Assembly (NCBI GenBank): GCA_035048815.1
Contig: JAUCBN010000055.1
Location: forward strand, 9,022,501 to 9,086,500
Source: Abelmoschus esculentus
Taxonomy: Eukaryota > Streptophyta > Magnoliopsida > Malvales > Malvaceae
Length of the DNA: 64,000 nt
Reading direction: 5' to 3'
Part shown: piece after piece, positions 10,249-21,409 of the stretch
Position numbering within the stretch: position 1 is the first letter of the stretch
Layout: each line of letters starts with the position of its first letter
Notes under the pieces: generated by a model
Seen by the model: only the letters and a program-made list of their open reading frames with translations
Databases searched by the model: none
What the model was told of the DNA's origin: nothing
Program-made: the position numbers and the translations under genes

Positions 10249-10491
10249 TGTTAAACAGTCTAACAAGACTTGCAACTGTTTCAGTTGCATTTGGCGTCAC
10301 TGTTGCTGACAGAAATGCTTCTCCAAGTTTCTCTTTTCTTCTACTATCTTTCCTTTCATTCTGTTGTTTACTCTCTTATAAATAAAGTATTTTGTATCCA
10401 TTGTATTTAAGTTTGAATTGAATAAAGTTCAGTTACATAATTTTTCAATCTCCTTTCTATTAAGATTCTCCTTTCTATTGGAAGATTAACA
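10249..10491 (+). repeat. 3' LTR of the RAE1-carrying element
   Basis: 243 bp, a near-perfect direct copy of 8822-9063. It is preceded by a purine-rich tract (AAAAGAAAAAGTTAGAAAG) that could be the polypurine tract. Confidence 0.9.
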
Positions 10492-10781
10492 AAACCTAAA
10501 AATAAATCACATTTAACTATCAATTTATTTTAGTTATAAAAAATTATTCAAAATATAAATCACTGTATTAATATATTAATAAATTGATGTCTTTACCACT
10601 CTCACTTTCAATTTCTCTAAAAGTAAAAAATAAAAATAGAAAATAAATATAAAAATATCTAAAGATCACAATGTCATTCCATTTAACTACTGTAATAGTA
10701 ATACTATTGAGTTTAATTTATATTATTAAAATGAGAAGATTTAGTGAATCTATATAGATAGATAAAGAAGTAATATATAAT

Positions 10782-11816
10782 TGTTGGGCTTGATGTGGCT
10801 CTATGAATAACCGATTAAACACGCCAAGTGGTGGAGAAGTGGCGATTTGGGTGGATTGTTGTGGAAGCAAAAAGATAAACTATGAACACAAGGATTTTAG
10901 AGTGGTTCGGCCTTCGAACAAGCACCTACATCCACTACCTTAGCTTCCCACTAAGGATTTCCACAATTCACTAAGAGTTCAACCTTTTGAGGCTAAAGGG
11001 ATAACCTTACAAACCTTGATCCAAAACCGAACCAAGCATCCAAAGTTCACAACCCGAACTTTGGGAATTCACTCAAACAAAGAAAACTTAGCAAACTTGT
11101 TTAATCCTTCTAACAAGGCTAATGTTTGCAATCTAAGCACTCACCAATTCCTAATTACACTTGAGCATATATTGACAATTGAGCTCACAAGTGTTTTGTC
11201 TACCCAAATATGAGAAATTAAGCACTAAGACAATTCTTTGATCATAATGTTGTTACAAGTGAAGCATTAGTCTTCTCTTAATGCTTGAGGCTTGTTTTTA
11301 TCATCCCAAATCATGATCTAGCCGTTTATAGCCGTTGGAGATGTTTTGGAGCCGTTTGGAGCTGATTTCAAGGCATATTTCTTCTTCTAGTGTAGGCGGT
11401 ATCGATACCCCTAAAACTAGTATCGAAACACCTTCTTTGGGAAATAGCCGTTGAACCTGCATTTAAGAACTGGTATCGATACCAGTATCGATACCGCTCC
11501 TAGCCGTTGGGGGTGTTTAGAAACCGGTATCGAAACCAAACATCACAGTGGTGAAAAGGTATCGATACCACTGTGATTTTGCCTTTGAAAACATGTCATT
11601 GAAGAACAGGTATCGAAACACCTTGAAGGTGTATCGAAACACCTAGGTTAAAAATCCTTCTTTGGTTTCTTTAAATCATTTAAAACATATTTAAAATCTC
11701 TCAAAAATATCTTAAATATATTTTCAAGTAGTTTGGACATAAGAAACATTTTTGAAGTATTTTCAAATTAGTCCAAAACTATTTTTCAATTATTATATCA
11801 AAACATTAGTTCTACA
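10782..11816 (-). mobile_element. Solo LTR of the 12256-18711 Copia family, inverted
   Basis: 1035 bp, reverse complement of the LTRs at 12256-13304 and 17645-18711. The outer bases are TGTTGGGCTTGATG and TAGTTCTACA. The 5-bp duplication ATAAT flanks it (10777-10781, 11817-11821). There is no internal region, so it is a product of LTR-LTR recombination. It carries several copies of GGTATCGATACC and related CGATACC motifs. Confidence 0.9.
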
Positions 11817-12255
11817 ATAATTGACTAATTGATTAATTTATATTAAATATTATAAAGATAGCTTTTTAATTTAGTTTGTTTTATACGGAGTATATTTTAT
11901 TTGTTTAAAATTTGGAGGTGACATGTGTCATCTCTTACTTAGTCGATTAAAAATATAAAATATTATATAATATGTTGATATGAAAAATAAAAAAAATAAA
12001 AAATATATAATATACTAACGAGGAAAAATAATGATAATATAAAAATTAAAAAAACTACTAAGTTAACAAAATCGTTCCTCGTTCGACCTTTTCGATTGTC
12101 CATCGCCGCTGAGCCGTTGAGTACACTAGCTCTGTCATCCAAGCGACGCCTCACCCTAATCTTAGTGTCATTCATCACTAATCGAGCAGACTCCTTAATC
12201 ATAGAGAAAATCGCCTAGAAGGTTCGGTGAGACGTCCTTAAGTCGTGCCTCATAC
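11817..12255. other. AT-rich intergenic sequence of block I
   Basis: No convincing gene was found. The segment aligns with about 62,205-62,550 in block II, including CCTAGAAGGTTCGGTGAGACGTCCTTAAGTCGTGCCTC. The minus open frame at 11963-12202 is not kept in block II. Confidence 0.55.
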
Positions 12256-13304
12256 TGTAGAACTAATTTTTTGATATAATAATTGAAAAATAGTTTTGGA
12301 CTAATTTGAAAATACTTCAAAAATGTTTCTTATGTTTAAACTAATTGAAAATATATTTAAGATGTTTTTGAGAGATTTTAAATATGTTTTAAATGATTTA
12401 AAGAAACCAAAGAAGGGTTTTTAACCCAAGTGTTTCGATACCTGTTCTTCAATGACATGTTTTCAGAGGCAAAATCATAGTGGTATCGATACTGGTATCG
12501 ATACCTTTTCACCACTGTGATTGTTGGTTTCGAACCTTATTTCGATACACCCCTAACGGTCATAAACGATTTTATGAAACCCCCCAACAGCTAGGAGCGG
12601 TATCGATACTGGTATCGATACCAGTTCTTAAATGTATGTCAACGGCTATTTCTCAAAGAGGATGTTTCGATACCAGTGTAAGGGGTATCGATATCTCCTA
12701 CACCAGAAGAAGAAATATGCCTTGAAATCAGCTCCAAACGGCTCCAAAACATCTCCAACGGCTATAAACGGTTAGACCATGATTTGGGATGATAAAAGCA
12801 AGCCTCAAGCATCAAGAGAAGACTAATGCTTCACTTGTAACAACATTATGATCAAAGAATTGTCTTAGTGCTTAATTTCTCATATTTGGGTAGACAAAAC
12901 ACTTGTGAGCTCAATTGTCAATATATGCTCAAGTGTAATTAGGAATTGGGTAAGTGCTTAGGTTGCAAACATTAGCCTTGTTAGAAGGATTAAATAAGTT
13001 TGCTAAGTTTTCTTTGTTTGAGTGAATTCCCAAAGTTCAGGTTGTGAACTTTGGATGCTTGGTTCGGTTTTGAATCAAGGTTTGTAAGGTTATCCCTTTT
13101 TTTCTCAAAAGGTTGAATTCTTAGTGAATTTGGGAAATCCTTAGTGGGAAGCTAAGGTAGTGGATGTAGGTGCTTGTTCGAAGGCCGAACCACTCTAAAA
13201 TCATTGTGTTATTTTTGCTTCCGCAACAAACACCCAAATTATCATTTCTCTACCACTTGGCAAGAGTTTAATTGGTTATTCATCGAGTCACGTCAAGCCC
13301 AAAA
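12256..13304 (+). repeat. 5' LTR of the gag-only Copia element
   Basis: About 1049 bp. It contains repeated GGTATCGATAC palindromic motifs and is about as long as the 3' LTR (17645-18711, 1067 bp). The last bases read AAAA where the 3' LTR has AACA. Confidence 0.88.
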
Positions 13305-13526
13305 ATTGGTAACAGAGTGAGGCTCAATCGAGGAGGATTAACATCCGATTGAGAAGATCCAGTGAGCTCGACCAATTACCAATCAACCGACAACTCATGG
13401 CGCAATCCATTGATAAGCCTCCTTTCTTTGACGGGTCCAACTACTCCCAATGGAAGATAAGGATAAAGTATTTCATCAATTCAAGAGATTATAAGCTATG
13501 GGATATAGTTGAAGATGGATCGTTTG

Positions 13527-15772
13527 TGTCACACCCTAAAATTTAATCCCCAATTAAAGTCAAAATCCCTAATTCTTGCCCTAGAATTTAGGGATTTTAA
13601 CTTTTGAAATCAGTGACCTTTATGAAATTTTCTGAAATTTGAAGACTTCGTTTCAAATCTCTAAATGTTCAGACCCTTATCCTGTGTTTTGCCCTTTTTC
13701 TTTTGAGAATCAATTCTGACCCCCTTATCTCGCTTCGATTTCTTTCCTTTTTGGAGAATAATCTCCTTTAATTCGGTTGATTTTGAATTTGATTTCTATT
13801 TGACAATTCGAATCAACCGTTTGAGTCTTCCCCTTTCTTTGCTTTCGGTTAAATCTGTCTTGGTGTATTTTGGTAAGCTTCAAATACCTTTTCTTTTCCT
13901 TTTTCGTTTCGATTCTGTTTCTTGTAGGGGTTTATTCGTTTTGTTCCGGTTAAGTTTGTTAGGAGTGTTTGGAGTTATTTCGAATCTTTTTTTTTTCTTA
14001 GAAGCATGTGTTTTAGTTTGGTTTTGTTTGAATATGGGGAGTGTTTATTGAAGTTCTTGGTTTAATCGGTTTTGGGAGAAATAAAGTTTGGTTATTTGTT
14101 GAATCTAATCTGGTTTTAGGAGTGTGTTTATTACTGTTTTCAGTCGAATCTGAAGAGGGGAGAGAGCCGATCTTTTCGCTGGTTTTAACCTCGGGAAATC
14201 TGGAAAATTTCCAGAATTTTCCTGGAAAATCTGGAAAAATACAAGATTTTCCCGGGAAAATTCTGGAAAAATCCAAGATCCGCTTGAACCCAGTCCAACC
14301 CTAAGCCGACCCGAACCGGTCCAAACCCATGACCAGACCCGAACCCGACCTGACCAGACCCGAACCTGACCCGACCCGACCCATGACCCGACCCGGCTGA
14401 CGTCATTGCTGACGTCATCTACTGACATCATCTGCTAACGTCACTGCTGACGTCAGCATTGACATGATGACGTCATCTACTGACGTCAGCGTTGACCGTG
14501 CTGACATCAGCGTTGACTTTTTCTAACCCGGTTCCACTCTATGTTTTTTGACGTCCTGAGTTCAATGGCGCAGTCCGTTTTTCGAAATTCGAACCCGAAG
14601 TGTCGTTTTTAGGGCTTTTAAGTTCGAATGCCTTATCTGAAAGTTATCTTTAGTGGTTCCTGAAATTATTTCTGTTGACTTCAGGTGACGTGGATTCTGA
14701 CCCCGAGCACCTACCTCCTCCTCCTCCTGGGAGACCATCCGTTCTTCAACATTCGGGACCTGCACGTGAGTATCGGTTTATTTCTAATTAGTGTATTCTT
14801 CGGTATAGTGGCATAGTAGGGTGTCTAATGTTAATTATTATTCGTAGGTTCTACTCCTGCTCATTCCAGTGGTAGAGCCGAGTCCAGTAGACGTCAGTAT
14901 CGACGTTGAGTCTTCTGGTACAGGTGTGTTCTCTTCTGTTATTTCTGTTAATTCTGTTATTCCATGTGTGTAAATTTCTGTTAATTCCACATGATCATGC
15001 ATCATCCTAACATTATATTTCCGATTCTGATTTTGTCATGTATGCCTTCTGTTAGATTATTAGGCATGCATTCTGATATTATAACTGCACTTAACATTGT
15101 ATCTGGTAGAATATTTATGTACGGAGGAAGTTAGTGATTAATTCACTTCTGTTCAGTGGTTCTATATTATACCACTTCTGCTTAGTGGCTCCACCTGCGG
15201 GTCGAGTTCCACTTCTGTTGGTGTGATGGAGTTATAGTGGTTCAGTGGGGAACCTACTCTTCTGATGGTGATCGGAGTTGGGGTGCATATCATGCATACT
15301 TCATATCATCTGCATACATTGTTCTGTAATCATGTTATCTGTACACTAGAGACACACTAGGCTCCCTAGCTTACACCCTTTTAGTTTCTTGTTTCAGATC
15401 ATTGACCTAGTCAACGTTCGGTACTTGGAGGATCCTGAGTCAGTTTAATATTTAGTATGTTTTATAGTTTTATTGCTGAATTATAAACTTTTATTGAATA
15501 ATAATATTTGTAATAAGGACTTGGAACTTTTCTCGGAATTTTTCTGAATTATTATTAAATATTTGATTTTGAACTATTTATTAATTATGGGTTGAACTTG
15601 ATATTTTAATTGATGAATTTTATTTTCAGTATTTTAAATTATTAATTATTTATTTAATAATTTATCTGAATAGTATTATTTTATTTATAAAACCCTAACT
15701 TGTGAATCAAGATTTAATAGCATAAACCCTAACTTATAATCTAAGAAATTAGGTTAATTTTTAGGGGTTACA
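13527..15772 (+). mobile_element. Nested solo LTR, probably Ty3/Gypsy
   Basis: 2246 bp from TGTCACACCCTAAAAT to TTAGGGGTTACA, flanked by the 5-bp duplication GTTTG (13522-13526, 15773-15777). It splits the Gag frame exactly, and removing the insert and one duplication restores the frame. A TGTCACACCC start and an LTR of over 2 kb are typical of Gypsy elements of the Del/Tekay type, but no coding region is left to confirm this. Confidence 0.85.
14398..14515 (+). promoter_or_regulatory. Cluster of TGACGTCA palindromes inside the solo LTR
   Basis: Five exact TGACGTCA sites and three near matches (TGACATCA twice, TAACGTCA once) lie within about 118 bp. TGACGTCA is the classic binding palindrome of TGA/CREB-type bZIP factors. 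Whether plant factors use the array is inference. Confidence 0.55.
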
Positions 15773-17644
15773 GTTTGTGCCAAAAGGAACAAAGGCGGAA
15801 TGGAGCATGGAAGATCGCAAGAAGTTGGTACTTAATTCCAAAGCTTTGCACATTCTTGTTTGTGCATTCCATCCAAGCATCTATGAGAAAATTTCTTCTT
15901 GTGAGAGTGCCAAGGAAGTTTGGGACAAGCTTGAAGTTACATACGAGGGAACAAACGAAGTAAAGGAGACCAAGATTGGACTCCTCAACCAAGAGTATAA
16001 GAACTTCAAGATGAATCCGGAAGAGGACATAGCAAATATGTTTGATCGATTCTCCACCATCACCAATGGACTTAGAGGATATGGAGAGATCATTCCGGAG
16101 GAGAAGCTTGTTCGTAAGCTCATCTATTCCCTTCCCGAGTTAAGGGACTAAAAAAGGACCGCCATCATCGAAGCAAAGAATTTGAAGAATCTCAAGCTTG
16201 ATGAACTCATGGGGTCACTCCTCACACATCAAATTATGATGAAAGGAAGAGAAGAGGAGAAGAAGGAAGAGATTAGATTGATGGGGAAGAAGAAGGTTCA
16301 AGAGCTTGGTGTAAATGTCAACACCATTGCTCTTAAATCCTCTAAGTGCATCCACCTTGAAGATTCAAGTGAGGAGGATAGTGAAGGAGATGAAGAGCTT
16401 GCCCAACTCTTCATAGACTTCGATCGATTCGTGAGGAATAAAAGTAAGAAATCTTCAAAGCAAGAATCAAAGAAGAAGATGAAGGACTCCCACAAGTCTA
16501 TCATGAATGGATCATCTTCAAAGAAGCAAGCATATATGGCTACTTGGAGTGATGAGGACTCCACCGAAAATGAAGAAGTCAACCTATGCTTGATGGCCCT
16601 TAATGAGGGGGAGGTAACTTCTAACTCGTCTATTTCAAATTCATATACTTTTGATGAGTTACAAGAAGCCTAGGATAAATTGGCTTTTGAATTTAAGATT
16701 TCATTTTCTAAAAATAAAAAGATGATTTCAAAGCTTAAATTAGAAAATGATTTGCTTTCAAAAACCAATTTTGAATTTGAAGTAAAATTAAAAGATTTTG
16801 AGCTTAAAGTTTTCGATTTACAAAATTTGCTTCAAAAGATAGAAAAAGATCATCAAGTTGTTTTAGATGATCCTAAAAAGGAAAAAGATTTGATTTCCAA
16901 AGAACTTCAAAAGAAAAATAATTTGGGAAAATCAAATTTTTACATGAGACAATCTAGTGCCCCTATATTTGTGAATGGAAAATATTTTAGAAGTGTTTGG
17001 GTCCCAAAAGAACTAATCACTTCAACCAAAAAGGATGAAATTGAAAAATGGATTCCTAAGGGGACTAAACTTTGTGCTACTAACGTTAAAGGATCCAAAT
17101 CAATTTGGATACCAAAAATTACTTAATTGTCTTATTGTAGGTGTGATGGAGGTATGAGCATCAAAGTGCAAGATTAAGGGGGAGCTCCATACATACAAGA
17201 AGGACACTAGGAGAAGGAAGGCTTCACATCCTACCTTAAGTTCAAGTTGTGGTAAAATCTAATTTTTAGCTTTAATTTTATTTATCTTTTTTTTTAAACT
17301 AGATTATCATAATTGTTGAACTAACACTTAGTGATGCCTTGAGTAAGGGGGAGTCTTTTGTTTTCATAAACTAAGTTTTGATATTTGTTTTTAAAACAAT
17401 TGACTTTTTAAAACTCTCCTATGTTATGAGCTTTAAAGTTTTTCAAACTTGGTTTAAACCATTTTTGATATAACAAAAAGGGGGGAGAATGTTGTGAAAA
17501 ATTGTTTTTTCAATTTGTTGAGTAAGGGGGAGCTTTAAGGCTTTTGAATCATTATTCTCTTATTCAAATGGTTTATTTCACAAAGGGGGAGAAACTCAAA
17601 AACATTTTTTCAAGTTGGTTTTATTATATCAAAAAGGGGGAGAT

Positions 17645-18711
17645 TGTAGAACTAATGTTTTGATATAATAATTGAAAAATAATTTTGGACTAATTTGAAA
17701 ATACTTCAAAAATGTTTCTTATGTTCAAACTACTTGAAAATATATTTAAGATGTTTTTGAGAGATTTTAAATATGTTTTAAATGATTTAAAGAAACCAAA
17801 GAAGGATTTTTAACCTAGGTGTTTCGATACACCTTCAAGGTGTTTCGATACCTGTTCTTCAATGACATGTTTTCAAAGGCAAAATCATAGTGGTATCGAT
17901 ACTGGTATCGATACTTTTTCACCACTGTGATTGTTGGTTTTGAACCTTATTTCGATACACTCCAACGGTCATAAACGATTTTATGAAACCCCCCAACGGC
18001 TAGGAGCGGTATCGATACTGGTATCGATACCAGTTCTTAAATGCATGTCAACGACTATTTCTCAAAAAGGGTGTTTCGATACCAGTGTAAGGGGTATCGA
18101 TACCTCCTGCACCAGAAGAAGAAATATGCCTTGAAATCAGCTCCAAATGGCTCCAAAACATCTCCAACGGCTATAAACGGATAGATCATGATTTGGGATG
18201 ATAAAAACAAGCCTCAAGCATTAAGAGAAGACTAATGCTTCACTTGTAACAACATTATGATCAAAGAATTGTCTTAGTGCTTAATTTCTCATATTTTGGT
18301 AGACAAAACACTTGTGAGCTCAATTGTCAATATGCTCAAGTGTAATTAGGAATTGGGTGAGTGCTTAGATTGCAAACATTAGCCTTGTTAGAAGGATTAA
18401 ACAAGTTTGCTAAGTTTTCTTTGTTTGAGTGAATTCCCAAAGTTCTAGTTGTGAACTTTGGATGCTTTGTTCGGTTTTGAATCAAGGTTTGTAAGGTTAT
18501 CCTTTTGTTCCTCAAAAGGTTGAATTCTTAGTGAATTTGGGAAATCCTTAGTGGGAAGCTAAGGTAGTGGATGTAGGTGCTTGTTCGAAGGCCGAACCAC
18601 TCTAAAATCATTATGTTATTTTTGCTTCCACAACAAACACCCAAATTGTCACTTCTCCATCATTTGGCAAGAGTTTAATCGGTTATTCATCGAGCCACAT
18701 CAAGCCCAACA
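17645..18711 (+). repeat. 3' LTR of the gag-only Copia element
   Basis: 1067 bp. It directly follows a GGGGGAG polypurine tract and ends CCCAACA before the target duplication CATAC. Confidence 0.9.
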
Positions 18712-18716
18712 CATAC

Positions 18717-19878
18717 CTTCATCGTTTTCGGTCCCTTTTGTCATCCGTGTGAAATAGGGCCACCAGAACTGAAATTTCCGAGCCGTGGCAAGCAAGTCAT
18801 TTTCCCTTGATTAATTCTTGATAAAGATCTAATACCTGAAATACTTGAATGAGAAATTCATACTCGAAAGCTTGTGAGTTTAAATTTATTAAGCTAGATA
18901 GAAGCTCAAGCTCGAACTAAAAGCTCATGAGCTCAAAATTATCAAATTCGAATCGAATTCGAAAATAAAAACTGGAGCTCGAATTTGGAAAGGACGAACT
19001 AAACCCAAATTTTCTAACCCTTATTCCTACAAAAACCTATCAATCCTTAATAACCTAACCTAATCCTAAATCTCAAACCAAGCTTTGAACCCTAAATTAA
19101 TCATAAACCCCAAAGTTGAATAATAATTAATTAATATAATATAAAATAATATACTTTCGAATAACTCACAAATTTTCTAAATCGAATATCGAGTATCTCG
19201 TCTCCTCTTTAAAAACTCGACCATCCAATTCATACCTCAAAACACCTTTGAAGGCCAAAGGAGCATTGAAGGGTCGGCGAGGCAAAGAAAATGATGAGCG
19301 TCTCCATGATAGCCAAAAGCTCAGCAAGAACAGGATCAGAAGGCAATAATTTTAGAGAACAACCACTCATTGTTTCTCAACCCATCTATGATGTCAATAG
19401 ACACGACACATCATTAATTCTAAGATAAATTATCACATCAATATCGTTAACGGTCACATCAATTTATTAATAATTAATATTAATTAAAAAATTTAAATTA
19501 TTATAATTCTTTAATTTGAACGTTAAATATATTTTTTTTGAAATGATTAATTAAATTAATTGCTCAGTATGAATACATAAAAAAAAAATACCCCCTAAAC
19601 AATTTTTTCAGATTATTGTGACGATGTAATTCATTAGGTGGTGTACGTGAGAAACCAAATCGCATTAATGAACTAGAAACTAAGATGGAAGCACATCAAA
19701 GAAAGAAATTATTTTATGATCCTCATTCATTCATTTAATAATATGTAAGAAATAGAGAAGAGTGTAGCACACAACCCAACTAACTGTCATGATACGCAAA
19801 GTTATGTTTTATTTGATACATAAACGGTAGACTAGGTGAAAACAGACAAGACAGAGTTACAACAATTGCTATTAGGGT
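18717..19878 (-). other. 3' flank of OMT4 with a possible RNase H-like remnant
   Basis: No intact gene was found. The whole stretch is duplicated at about 62,555-63,703. On the minus strand, from an ATG near 19,369, it reads MSGCSLKLLPSDPVLAELL, then AIMETLIIFF. This resembles the AELLAIKEALxLF block of plant LINE-type RNase H domains, but it is under 50 residues long, so the match is weak. Confidence 0.35.
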
Positions 19879-21032
19879 TTAAGGGTACAGCTCTATGACA
19901 GATCTCAAACCCAGAATTGGAATAATTTTATAACCACTGAAACCTGCTGCAGAAAACAGCTTTGCCCATTCTTCCTCGTTTCTCTCTTTTCCAGTCATCA
20001 ACACCATCAACACCATGTCAAAGAAGAGCTGCGTTTCCATCAACTCTTCCTTCCCTTTCCCAGTCTTTATCATCACCATGTCGATTATGATCACTTTCCC
20101 TCCACTGGAAATTGCTTGTTTACAATGCTTCAGAATCTTAACACATTCCTCGTCGCTCCAATCGTGCATTATCCACTGTTGATTCAATCATTCACTTAAA
20201 CAAAATGCATACAAATGTGATAATCAATAAAAAGATATTGAAAATTAACCTTCATTAAAACAGCATCTGCAGCCGGAACTGACTCAAACATGTTGCCTCC
20301 GACATATTTCAAGTTCCCACTATCTTGTAGGCCAGCAACAACATGCGGGAGATCAAACACGGTGCACTCCATGTTTGGAAATGCATCAGCAACGGCCTTG
20401 CCTAGTGTTCCTGTGCCGCCTCCCACATCCACCAACGAATTCAATCCCTTGAATCCCTCCTTGTACTTGTCAATCAAAATGCTATTAACGAGTCGAGCAT
20501 CGCTAGCCATGCCTTCATTGAAAGACTTGTTCACCCGTGGAACATGTCCACAATAGTCCCACAACATTTCCCCATGTGCAGTAACAAATGGGGTCCTGTC
20601 ATCGTTTTGGAACCATGTCCCTAGAAAATGCCAAGGCTGGATTAAAATCGGATCGAGCATGGATTTCAAAAGTGGTATTGCGCTCAAGGGGTTATCTTTG
20701 AGCAGGAGACGAGAAGCATCGGTAAGAACATAACCATCTTCGTCGGTACCATCATCGAGCTTTTGTTGTGCAAAGAAGCCTGAGTGAACTAGAATCCGCA
20801 TGAGCCTGTAGATGTTGCATGCCTTGGTAGTGTTGAGCGTCGGAATTGTGGCAACCAACTCGGTAATAGACATGGGCTTGCCGTGTTTTTGAATGATATC
20901 TGGAATGTCTAAATCAACAGCACATTGCAGAGACATGGCATTTATGAAGCTGAAAATGTGGTTCCAAACGTGAGCTTGAGCTTGAAGTAGCTCATTAACA
21001 CTCTCTCCATTAACAATATTGACCTTATCCAT
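19879..21032 (-). CDS. Class II plant O-methyltransferase, OMT4 (intact)
   Basis: This is a SAM-dependent O-methyltransferase of the isoflavone/resveratrol-OMT-like group, probably a cytosolic homodimer methylating a phenolic hydroxyl. Exon 1 is 21032-20250, the intron 20249-20176 (74 bp, phase 0) and exon 2 20175-19879. The product is 359 aa. The dimerisation domain covers about residues 1-112. The SAM loop is LVDVGGGTGTLG (200-211) and VFDLPH lies at 225-230. GGNMFE (245-250) has Asn where Asp is usual. Exon 2 opens WIMHDWSDEEC, giving the catalytic His265, with Asp293 (IIID) and Glu325 (TGKER) completing the triad. The C-terminus LGLRSVIELYP is typical. A TATA box lies 59 bases upstream. 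It is the only gene in the window with both an intact frame and all catalytic residues. It points toward the P450 and OMT1. Confidence 0.93.
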
Positions 21033-21090
21033 CTTTGCTAATTGCTAAGGCCTTTTCTGTTTTGCTATGAAACCAGTATACCAACGAGTG

Positions 21091-21099
21091 TTATTTATA
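21091..21099 (-). promoter_or_regulatory. TATA box of OMT4
   Basis: The minus strand reads TATAAATAA 59 bases upstream of the ATG, matching the OMT1-3 core promoter. Confidence 0.65.
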
Positions 21100-21150
21100 G
21101 GGTGTAAAAGATAGACAAGGAGTGGGAAGGTAGTCATATCTACAGGAACT

Positions 21151-21254
21151 GGTGTCTTAAATTGATTTTTCCATGAAACGTACGTGTCTGAATTAATTGA
21201 TGGGTGTCTTAAATTGATTTTTCCATGAAATGTACGTGTCTGAATTAATTGATG
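21151..21254 (-). repeat. 52-bp tandem duplication in the OMT4 promoter
   Basis: Two head-to-tail copies of a 52-bp unit (start GGTGTCTTAAATTGATTTTT, end GAATTAATTGAT) differ at one or two positions. Each contains TACGTGTC, which includes an ACGTG core bound by many plant bZIP and bHLH factors. They lie about 120-220 bases upstream of the ATG. Confidence 0.8.
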
Positions 21255-21409
21255 CACGTTGGTGTAGTGCCCATGTTCCTTCAATAAATCTTTAATTTTG
21301 TTGCTTGTTTAGTTTGTTCGACATATTTGTTGGTGTAACGTATAAAAGATTGTAATATAAAAAATATTCAAATATTAAATACTTTTTTATTTAAAAAAAT
21401 ATTTTGATA

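Larger units (their letters stand above)
8822..10491 (+). mobile_element. Short non-autonomous Copia-type LTR element carrying a host RAE1 fragment
   Basis: Direct LTRs (8822-9063 and 10249-10491, 242 and 243 bp, TGTTAAAC to GATTAACA) enclose 1.2 kb. The element is flanked by a 5-bp duplication AAACC (8817-8821, 10492-10496). The primer-binding site TGGTATCAGAGG directly follows the 5' LTR, as in initiator-tRNA-Met-primed Copia elements. The inside has a Copia Gag N-terminal fragment and then a piece of a host WD40 gene, with no protease, integrase or reverse transcriptase. The empty site is seen in block II at about 61,916-61,930 (ATTAAACCTAAAAATAAATC). Confidence 0.9.
13397..17126 (+). pseudogene. 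Copia Gag gene split by a solo LTR
   Basis: The ATG at 13397 starts MAQSIDKPPFFDGSNYSQWK, the first block of plant Copia Gag (DUF4219/UBN2). The reading breaks at VEDGSFV (13526) and resumes at PKGTKAEWS (about 15,779) once the inserted LTR is skipped. The UBN2 part (KEVWDKLEVTYEGTNEVKETK) runs to a TAA at 16149-16151, after which the same frame continues as RTAIIEAKNLKNLKLDELMG. An acidic and Lys-rich region (SSEEDSEGDEE) follows, then a TAG near 16,671 and a coiled-coil-like Lys/Leu-rich segment ending at a TAA at 17124-17126. No CCHC knuckle is visible. Confidence 0.8.
12256..18711 (+). mobile_element. Gag-only Copia LTR retrotransposon
   Basis: LTRs at 12256-13304 and 17645-18711 (TGTAGAAC to CCCAACA) are flanked by the 5-bp duplication CATAC (12251-12255, 18712-18716). 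The PBS-like TTGGTAACAGAG follows the 5' LTR and a polypurine tract AAAAAGGGGGAGAT precedes the 3' LTR. The inside encodes only a long Gag-like protein with no protease, integrase or reverse transcriptase, so it needs a helper. A 2.2-kb solo LTR interrupts gag. Block II near 62,550 keeps the uninterrupted target. Confidence 0.9.

Noticed and set aside
11400..11650. GGTATCGATACC repeats as a CRISPR-like array
   Set aside because: They have irregular spacing, lie in a Copia LTR, and appear in every LTR of that family. This is eukaryotic nuclear DNA.
11963..12202. Minus-strand 79-codon frame with a hydrophobic tail as a small membrane protein
   Set aside because: The homologous stretch in block II (about 62,300-62,520) does not keep the frame, and the hydrophobic tail comes from an A/T-rich tract.
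14105..14431. Gly/Arg/Val-rich frames around 14,105-14,431 that look like a repeat protein
   Set aside because: They are translations of the CCCGACCCGAACC and TGACGTCA repeat blocks inside a solo LTR, with no start context or homologue.
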